DNA from: Nakamurella leprariae | GTDB lineage: Bacteria; Actinomycetota; Actinomycetes; Mycobacteriales; Nakamurellaceae | Reading direction: 5' to 3' | Assembly (NCBI RefSeq): GCF_016918035.1 | Contig: NZ_JAERWK010000003.1 | Coordinates: forward strand, 186,001-250,000 | DNA: 64,000 nucleotides | Part shown: positions 57,959 to 64,000 of the stretch, piece by piece | How positions within the stretch are numbered: position 1 is the stretch's first letter | Layout: each line of letters opens with the position of its first letter | Position numbers and translations under genes: made by a program | The notes under the pieces: generated by a model | The model's input: only the letters and a program-made list of their open reading frames with translations | What the model was told of the DNA's origin: nothing | The model's database searches: none

Positions 57959-60228
57959 GAGCGCACCAGCCGGGCGTAGGCGCCGTCGAGCGCCAGCAGC
58001 TCGCCGTGGGCGCCGCGTTCCACCACGACACCCGCGTCCAGCACCACGATCTCGTCGGCGTCGCGCACCGTGCTGAGCCGGTGGGCCACGATCAGACAGG
58101 TGCAGTTGCGCCGGCGCAGGGCCAGGTCGATGCGCTGCTCGGTCACGGTGTCCAGCGCGCTGGTCGCCTCGTCGAGCACCATCACCGCCGGATCCCGGAC
58201 CAGCGCCCGGGCGATCTCCACCCGCTGCCGCTGACCGCCGGACAGCCCCAGACCGCTCGGGCCCAGCAGGCTGTCGTACCCACCGGGTCGGGCGGTGACG
58301 ACCTCGGTGAGACCGGCGTCGGCCACGGCCCGGACCACGGCCTCGTCCGGCACGGTCGGATCCCACAGCGTGATGTTGTCGCGGATGCTCGCCTCGAACA
58401 GGCACACGTCCTGGTCCACGAACCCGATGCCGTCGGTGAGCAGCCGACGGTCCCAGTCCGACCGCGGGCGGCCGTCCACCAGCACCCGACCCGCGGTCGG
58501 CTGCTGCAGTCCGGCGACCAGCCGGGCGACGGTGGACTTGCCGCTGCCGCTGGCCCCGACCACGGCGACCCGCGACCCCGGGGCCAGGTCGAGGTCCAGG
58601 TCCCGGATGAGCGGCGGTTCCAACGGGGCGTACCCGAAATCGACTTGCTGAAGCGTGATCCGGCCACGCACCGGCTCGACCCGGTCCGGCTCGGAACTGT
58701 TCCGCTCGCACCGGTCCCGGACGGTGGCCCCACCGGCGGAGCGGGCCAGCGACGCTGCGATCTCCGGGTCGACCGCGGCCCGGTCGACGTCCTGCAACCG
58801 CACCGCGGTGGCCGACAGCGCCTCCAGTTGACCACCGAGCGCGGCCAGCAGGCTGAGCGGGGCCAGCACACTGCCCATCAGCACCTGGACGGCCAGCAGC
58901 CCGCCCAGCGACAGGTCGGTCTGCATGACCAGTACCGCACCGACGGACAACAGGGCCAGCGTGCCGAGACTGGTGAGCGCGGTGGGGATGACGGTGAGCG
59001 GCAGCAGCGCGAGGTCCTGCCGCTGCCGGACGGCCAGCAGCCGGCTCCGGGCCGCGCTGATGGTCAGCACCGCCTGTTCCTCGCCACCCTGGGCCTTGAT
59101 CGACTCGATCAGGTTGAGCGATCCGGACTGCACCACCGCGGCGTCGATCTGGTCGCGCATCTGCCGGGTGCTCAGGTCCCGCTGCCGTCGCCCCGTCCAG
59201 CGCAGCAGCAGCAGCACGGCCGCGGCGGCCAGCAGCACGATGCCGCCCAGGACCGGGCTGATGACGACGATGACCACCAGGTAGACCACCGCCACGGTGG
59301 TGCTCAGCAGCGCCGAGACCAGGGGCCCCGACAGCAGTCCGGCCACCGCCGTGCCCAGGCCCGCACGGTAGGCGACGTCGCTGGCGGCGCGCTGCCCGAA
59401 GAACCGCATCGACAGCCTCAGGATGCGCTGGGTCTGGGCGGCGAAGATGCCGCTGGTCAGCGCGGTCCGGAGCCCGTTGATGACCCGTTGCTGCCACCAC
59501 GTCATGGTCAGCTGGACGACCGCCGCGGCGGCCATGCCCCCGAGGATGACCGGGAGGTAGCCGGTGCGCCCCCCGACCAGGAAGCCGTCGACGAAGGCCC
59601 GCGACAGGGCCGGCACCGCGAGTCCCGGCACCAGCAGGACCAGGCTGGCCAGCACCACGTGCAGCAGGGCCCACCGGAACGGCTGCAACCGACTCAGCAG
59701 GGCCCGGCGCAGCCCGGGACGTCGGCCGCCCGGCTCGAACTCCGGGCCCGGCGTGCACTCCAGGACGATGCCGGAGAACGACCGGTCGAACTCGGCGTCG
59801 TCGACCTCCCGCGGACCGGACGCCGGGTCGTTGAGGTACCAGGTGCCGCGCTTCCAGCCCTCGACGACCAGGAAGTGGTCCATCCGCCAGAACACGATGA
59901 ACGGCACCGTGGTGCGTCGCACCGTGCGCGGCGTGCGCCGGAACGCCTTGACCTGCAGCCCGTACGCCCGTCCGGCCCGCAGCACCGAGCGGGCGTTGCT
60001 GCCGTCGCGCGAGACGCCCACGGCGTCCCGCAGTTCCTCCAGGCCCACCCAGCGCCCGAAGTGGGCCAGCACGATGCCCAGGGCAGCGGCGCCGCACTCG
60101 ACGGCCTCCATCTGCAGCACGGTGGGACACCGGACGCGGATCCGCTCCGGCACCGCCGGCTCGGCCGGTGTCGACGCCGGTGCGTCGCCGACGGGCGTCC
60201 CGCGGGGCACGGTCGCGGCTCGCGTCAT
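57955..60228 (-). CDS. NHLM-type peptidase/ABC transporter (C39 family)
   Basis: This 757-aa exporter combines leader-peptide cleavage and transport. The C39 peptidase domain has its Cys in LQMEAVECGAAALGIVLAHF, His in FWRMDHFLVVEGWKRGTWY and Asp in LNDPASGP, so the triad is complete and double-glycine leaders should be cut. A six-helix membrane domain follows from about residue 180. The NBD shows VGASGSGKSTVARLVAGLQQ, LSGGQRQRVEIARALVRDPA, VMVLDEATSALDTVT and IVAHRLSTVRDAD. It stands 4 bp after the HlyD-like gene in the leftward operon. Confidence 0.92.
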   Translation of the reverse strand: MTRAATVPRGTPVGDAPASTPAEPAVPERIRVRCPTVLQMEAVECGAAALGIVLAHFGRWVGLEELRDAVGVSRDGSNARSVLRAGRAYGLQVKAFRRTPRTVRRTTVPFIVFWRMDHFLVVEGWKRGTWYLNDPASGPREVDDAEFDRSFSGIVLECTPGPEFEPGGRRPGLRRALLSRLQPFRWALLHVVLASLVLLVPGLAVPALSRAFVDGFLVGGRTGYLPVILGGMAAAAVVQLTMTWWQQRVINGLRTALTSGIFAAQTQRILRLSMRFFGQRAASDVAYRAGLGTAVAGLLSGPLVSALLSTTVAVVYLVVIVVISPVLGGIVLLAAAAVLLLLRWTGRRQRDLSTRQMRDQIDAAVVQSGSLNLIESIKAQGGEEQAVLTISAARSRLLAVRQRQDLALLPLTVIPTALTSLGTLALLSVGAVLVMQTDLSLGGLLAVQVLMGSVLAPLSLLAALGGQLEALSATAVRLQDVDRAAVDPEIAASLARSAGGATVRDRCERNSSEPDRVEPVRGRITLQQVDFGYAPLEPPLIRDLDLDLAPGSRVAVVGASGSGKSTVARLVAGLQQPTAGRVLVDGRPRSDWDRRLLTDGIGFVDQDVCLFEASIRDNITLWDPTVPDEAVVRAVADAGLTEVVTARPGGYDSLLGPSGLGLSGGQRQRVEIARALVRDPAVMVLDEATSALDTVTEQRIDLALRRRNCTCLIVAHRLSTVRDADEIVVLDAGVVVERGAHGELLALDGAYARLVRS

Positions 60229-60232
60229 CGCC

Positions 60233-61105
60233 TCAGCCGCCCAGCAGGTAGCTGAGCGGTTCGCGCGTGCCGAGTTCGATCGATCCGGTCAGCGAGGTCG
60301 TCGGCGCGACGGCGAACGGCGGCCCGTCGTCCGAGGTCCAGGCGTAGCCGGACGCTGTGTCGGCGCGGATCAGGTCCACCACCACCCGGACGGACCCGAC
60401 ACCGCCCAACGAGGCGGCCAGCTGGGTGTTGCCCCCGGCCAGCTGGACGAAGTCGGCCCGGTCGTACGGCAACGGGTCGACCGAGCGCACCGTGCCGCGC
60501 AGCTCCCCCCAGGCGCTGGCGGACACGGTCGACGGGGTGAGCCGCACCGGCATGCCAGGGAGCACCCTGGACCCGGCGGATGGATCGATGAACAGCAACG
60601 CCACCGACCGCTCGGCCGAGGACAGCAGCTGTCCGACGACGGCACCGGCGGTCAGCGGGGTGCCGACGGCGAGCGGGGTCCGGGCGACCAGGACGCCATC
60701 GACCTGGGCGGTGACGTCGCTGGTGCCCCCGTCGGGGGTCCGGACGGTCAGCAGCCGCTGACCGGCCTGCACGGTCACGCCGGGCATGGTCGGGTCGGCG
60801 TCGTCGATGGCGGGGACGTCGGCCACCACGCCGCCCGCGGCAGCGGTCACGGCGACCAGACCCTCCGGTGGGAGCAGGATCCCGGCCCCGGCGACCGTGA
60901 CGGGGGCCCGGCCGAACACTGCCCAGACCACCGCGGCCACCGCGACCAGACCGACCACGATCAGGGCGAGCCAGGACCGCGGCGGCGCCACGGTCAGACT
61001 GCTGTCCAGCCGTCGTTGCGCGTCCAGTTGCGCGACGGCCTCCGGCCGGAAGAGCCCGCCGGGGGCCGGACCGGTCGGTCCGGGCGACGTGGTGGGGGTC
61101 GACAT
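60233..61105 (-). CDS. HlyD-like NHLM secretion adaptor
   Basis: This 290-aa protein from ATG 61105 has one N-terminal membrane helix (LALIVVGLVAVAAVVWAVFG, about residue 45) and then biotinyl/lipoyl-like beta repeats (GGVVADVPAIDD, VTVQAGQRLLTVRTPDGG, VDGVLVARTPLAVGTPLTAG) as in HlyD-family periplasmic adaptors. In Gram-positives such proteins link the exporter to the cell exterior. It opens the leftward transporter operon, divergent from lanM across 116 bp, so both sides are probably regulated together. Confidence 0.85.
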   Translation of the reverse strand: MSTPTTSPGPTGPAPGGLFRPEAVAQLDAQRRLDSSLTVAPPRSWLALIVVGLVAVAAVVWAVFGRAPVTVAGAGILLPPEGLVAVTAAAGGVVADVPAIDDADPTMPGVTVQAGQRLLTVRTPDGGTSDVTAQVDGVLVARTPLAVGTPLTAGAVVGQLLSSAERSVALLFIDPSAGSRVLPGMPVRLTPSTVSASAWGELRGTVRSVDPLPYDRADFVQLAGGNTQLAASLGGVGSVRVVVDLIRADTASGYAWTSDDGPPFAVAPTTSLTGSIELGTREPLSYLLGG

Positions 61106-61221
61106 GGGTTCCTCTTCGGTGGCCGGGCACGGGGAGGTCGGAACGGCACACTCCCTCAGCGCGACGAGCGCGGCGGGAGGGCCTCGGCAAGATCGTGACA
61201 CAGCGTTTAGTCTTCGTCACG

Positions 61222-64000
61222 GTGAGTACGCAAGTGATCGTATCCGAGCCCTCCGGCGAGCGCGCTGATCCCGCCACCGCACCTCCGGCCGACCCGACGA
61301 TGCCGCCGTTCGCACCGGTCCTGGCCGCCCTGGTCGAGCCGACCGCGCGACGGCTGGCGCCGCGGTTGCACGACCTGGACCCGGCCGGGGCGGACGCCGC
61401 CGTCCGCGGGTGGGCCGATCTGCTGGCCGGCCGTGTCCACGACCTGCTCCAGGAGGTGCTGGCCGGTGAGTTCACCGCCTGGTGCGCCGTCCGGGGCCCG
61501 TTCGCCGGGACCGGCCCGGCCGCCGAGACCCGCCTGCTGGCGGGGTTCACCGCGCACGTGCTCACCGACGACCCGGCGTGGCTGACTCGCCGGTACCCCG
61601 AGGCGGCCCGACTGGTCGGCGTCCTGGCCGGGCACGCGGCGGCCGCGGCCGTCGAGCTGCACGAGCGCCTGGCTTCGGCGCGGCCGCAGCTGGCGGCCGG
61701 CTTCGGCATCGCCGCCGACGACCCCCTGGTGGACCTGCGGGCCGGCGCGGGCGACAGCCACCGCGGCGGCCGCACCGTGGTGCTGCTGACCTTCGGCTCG
61801 GGCCGCCGGGTGGTGGCCAAGCCCCGCTCCGTCCGGCCGGAACGAGTGCTCGAGGCGCTGCTGCACGCGGTCGCCCTGGCCGCCGGCGATCCGGGCTGGG
61901 ACCCGGTCGTCGCGCTGGACACCGGCAACCTCGCCGACGCCGGCTGGATGGAGTTCGTCGAGGCCCTGCCGGCGACCGCACCGGCCGACGTCGACCGCTT
62001 CTTCCGCCGCGCCGGCATGCTGCTGGCCACGGCGCACGCGATCGGGATGGACGACCTGCACTCCGAGAACGTGATCGCGCGGCGCGACCGGCCCGTGGTC
62101 ATCGACGCCGAGACCCTCCTGCCGGCGGTCTGTCTCGGCCGGCCCGGGGCCGGGCTCGATCCGGCGGCCGAGGCCTACCCGGCCACCGTGCTGGGCACCG
62201 GGCTGCTCCCCCGCTGGATCCCGGTGCACCGCCAACGGCTCGAGCGGTCCGGTCACGTCGTCCAGCTCGGCGGGCTAGGCCCGATCGACCTCGGGACCCA
62301 GCCCGGACTGGCCTGGACCGGCAGCGGCGCCACGCTGCGGCGGGAGGTGGTCGCCGTCCGACGAGCCCGGGGTGGCAACCTGCCGGTACTCGACGATCGG
62401 GTGCACACCGCCGACGAAGCCCGCGAGCAGGTCGAGGACGGATTCCGGGCGGCGGCGGCCGCCCTGCTGCGGCACCGGAACGCCTGGGAGTCCGCCGGTG
62501 GGGTGCTGGCGGAGCTGCGGGCCACCCGGGTGCGGGTGGTGCCCCGCAACACCGCCACCTACGCCGCGGCGCTCCGGCGGACCACCGGCCGCCGGTTCCT
62601 GCGCTCCGGCGCGGTCCGCACCGCCGGTCTGCAGGACCGTCTCGGCCTGGATGCGGCACCGGCGTCCGCAGCGCTGCGGACGGCCGAGCTGGACGCGCTG
62701 CAGCAGCTGGACGTTCCACTGTTCACGGCGGACCCCGAACGGACGGCGGTGGACACGGCGCACGGGACCGGGGCTGCGGACCCCGGCCACGAGCCCGCCG
62801 CGGTGCAGCTGACCGCAGCGCCCGCGGCCGTGTCCAGGAACCGGCTGGAGGACTGGGACGACCGACACCTGATCCGGCAGACCGAGCTGCTGCGCGCGAC
62901 CCTGACAGCCCCGTGGACCGGCGCCCTCCCGGTGGTCGCGGCGCGGCCCGGTCATCGCACGGCCGCGGAGATCGACGGTCGGGTCGCCGATCTCGCCGAC
63001 GTCATCGACGGCGCCGGCGTGACCGCGGCCGGCCGCACGGCGTGGCTGGCCGTGCGCCGGGACCCGCTGACCTCCACCACCGCGGCCGGTCCCGCCGGCT
63101 GCGGACTGCTCGACGGTGGCGCCGGGATCGCCCTGTTCCTGACCGAGGCCGGGCACGCACTGCGCACCGAACGATGGCACGACCGCCGCGACGGCGCGAT
63201 CACCGCCGTGCTCGACGGGACGCGGTTCCTGCTCGGTCCGTCCGCACCGGACACCGGGGCGCCGATCGACCTCGGCCTGGACGACGGCATCGGCGGCGTG
63301 GTGTGGACCCTGGCCCGCATCGCCCGACGCCTGGACACCGCCGACGGACACCGGCTCGTCGGAGCCGCCGCCGACCTGGCGGCCGCCGCGGTGGTCCGGA
63401 CCGACCTGAGCCGGGTCCGCGCCGACGCGGCCGGCGGCATCGCCGGCCTGATCACCGGCTTGACCGAGCTCGCCCGCACCACCGCCCTCGCCGTCGCCGC
63501 GGACGGGCCGACCCCCGCGACCGGCTCTGCCGCCGACTCCGGGATCGCCGCGCTGGTCGACACGCTGACCCGGGCGCTGCTGAGCCGCGGCGCCGACGGC
63601 GATGACCGCACGTCCCGGCCCGGGTCGCTCGTCGACGAGGCCGGCATCCTCCGGGCGCTCGCCGGAGCCGCGGAGGTCACACCCGGCCTGCGGGACGAGA
63701 TCACCGCTGTCGTGGCGGGTTCCGCGACACGGTGGGGATCGACACCCGCGCGGTCGGCCGGAGCAGTCCCGGACCTGGACACCGCCCGGGCGCTGGTCAC
63801 CGTCGGCCACGCGGCCCGGGCCCTGCACACCGCCCCACCCGGAGCTGTCGCGTCCGGGCAGCCGGCCGCCCCCGCCGAGCACGGCCTGCGGCGGGGTGTG
63901 GCCGGCTGGCTCGACCTGGCCCGCACCACGGCGACCCATCACCCGTCCGGAACCGGGAGCGGATCGGCCCCGGCACCGGTCCACGACCTGACCGCGATGC
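61222..64000 (+). CDS. lanM: Class II lanthipeptide synthetase LanM, partial
   Basis: The frame from GTG 61222 stays open to the window edge (926 codons seen). The N-terminal DUF4135 dehydratase domain includes GDSHRGGRTVVLLTFGSGRR, then VVAKPRSVRPE, and kinase-like IGMDDLHSENVIARRDRPVV, IDAETLL. From about residue 627 the cyclase (LanC-like) domain begins at CGLLDGGAGIALFLTEAGHA, with GIGGVVWTLARIARRL. The zinc ligands of the cyclase lie beyond the edge. LanM phosphorylates and eliminates Ser/Thr in the precursor and closes lanthionine rings. A -10-like TAGTCT lies 12 bp before the start. No precursor gene precedes it. Confidence 0.9.
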   Translation, partial: MSTQVIVSEPSGERADPATAPPADPTMPPFAPVLAALVEPTARRLAPRLHDLDPAGADAAVRGWADLLAGRVHDLLQEVLAGEFTAWCAVRGPFAGTGPAAETRLLAGFTAHVLTDDPAWLTRRYPEAARLVGVLAGHAAAAAVELHERLASARPQLAAGFGIAADDPLVDLRAGAGDSHRGGRTVVLLTFGSGRRVVAKPRSVRPERVLEALLHAVALAAGDPGWDPVVALDTGNLADAGWMEFVEALPATAPADVDRFFRRAGMLLATAHAIGMDDLHSENVIARRDRPVVIDAETLLPAVCLGRPGAGLDPAAEAYPATVLGTGLLPRWIPVHRQRLERSGHVVQLGGLGPIDLGTQPGLAWTGSGATLRREVVAVRRARGGNLPVLDDRVHTADEAREQVEDGFRAAAAALLRHRNAWESAGGVLAELRATRVRVVPRNTATYAAALRRTTGRRFLRSGAVRTAGLQDRLGLDAAPASAALRTAELDALQQLDVPLFTADPERTAVDTAHGTGAADPGHEPAAVQLTAAPAAVSRNRLEDWDDRHLIRQTELLRATLTAPWTGALPVVAARPGHRTAAEIDGRVADLADVIDGAGVTAAGRTAWLAVRRDPLTSTTAAGPAGCGLLDGGAGIALFLTEAGHALRTERWHDRRDGAITAVLDGTRFLLGPSAPDTGAPIDLGLDDGIGGVVWTLARIARRLDTADGHRLVGAAADLAAAAVVRTDLSRVRADAAGGIAGLITGLTELARTTALAVAADGPTPATGSAADSGIAALVDTLTRALLSRGADGDDRTSRPGSLVDEAGILRALAGAAEVTPGLRDEITAVVAGSATRWGSTPARSAGAVPDLDTARALVTVGHAARALHTAPPGAVASGQPAAPAEHGLRRGVAGWLDLARTTATHHPSGTGSGSAPAPVHDLTAM

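Noticed and set aside
55211-60130. A continuous 1639-codon frame through both NHLM transporter genes
   Set aside because: Only the part from GTG 57958 encodes protein-like sequence; further upstream the frame is an out-of-register reading of the peptidase-ABC gene, which has its own intact frame and overlapping stop.

Overview
The window is uniformly high-GC DNA with GTG starts, strong Shine-Dalgarno motifs and pervasive ATGA/GTGA stop-start overlaps. Several features are typical of Actinomycetota: a c-di-AMP riboswitch in front of a resuscitation-promoting-factor gene, a cysteine-type attenuator leader peptide, LysM/transglycosylase secretion, a DUF1684 protein and NHLM transporters. The genus cannot be fixed from sequence alone.

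Layout. (1) About 1-13.0 kb is an integrated phage-like element. It has a tyrosine integrase, an XRE regulator, an excisionase-like protein, a RepA-like AAA ATPase followed by a CAGTCACG repeat array, a terminase small subunit, a terminase large subunit split into ATPase and nuclease genes, a frameshifted tape-measure gene, a run of short coupled genes, and a LuxR/DUF6907-type pair. No portal, capsid or lysis gene is present. Paired GATACC repeats lie at both ends and may be integrase arm sites. (2) 13.2-22.0 kb is ordinary accessory metabolism: a class C beta-lactamase-like hydrolase, a pyruvate-oxidase-type ThDP enzyme, a Baeyer-Villiger monooxygenase, and an operon of DUF1684, M20 amidohydrolase and ATP-grasp genes behind a cysteine-rich leader peptide. 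(3) 22.1-35.9 kb is a catabolic locus. A LuxR regulator fused to a type I periplasmic-binding-protein domain precedes a nine-gene same-strand run: two SDRs, a NodB-fold deacetylase, a three-gene sugar-type ABC importer, a penicillin-acylase-family Ntn hydrolase, and ethanolamine ammonia-lyase EutB and EutC.

(4) 35.9-55.1 kb is a housekeeping-like region. It holds thioredoxin, DUF2316, a stand-alone LigD phosphoesterase domain, an RluA-type pseudouridine synthase, a complete IS481-family insertion with a 6-bp target duplication, HNH and YceI proteins, a hydroxybutyrate-dehydrogenase-like SDR with an alpha/beta hydrolase, malQ, an rpf gene with its riboswitch, a glutathione peroxidase, pgi, an enoyl-CoA hydratase, glpX, a decayed glgC-like gene, an acyltransferase and purU. 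(5) 55.2-64.0 kb is a class II lanthipeptide locus. Two NHLM-type ABC proteins (one with a C39 peptidase) and an HlyD-like adaptor are divergent from a lanM gene that runs off the right edge; no precursor peptide is visible.

The most interesting candidates are three. One is the 22-36 kb operon, which combines uptake, two hydrolases and a B12-dependent ammonia-lyase under an unusual sensor. The second is the sulfur-type leader on the M20/ATP-grasp operon. The third is the capsid-less phage-like element with an iteron-like array and a split terminase.
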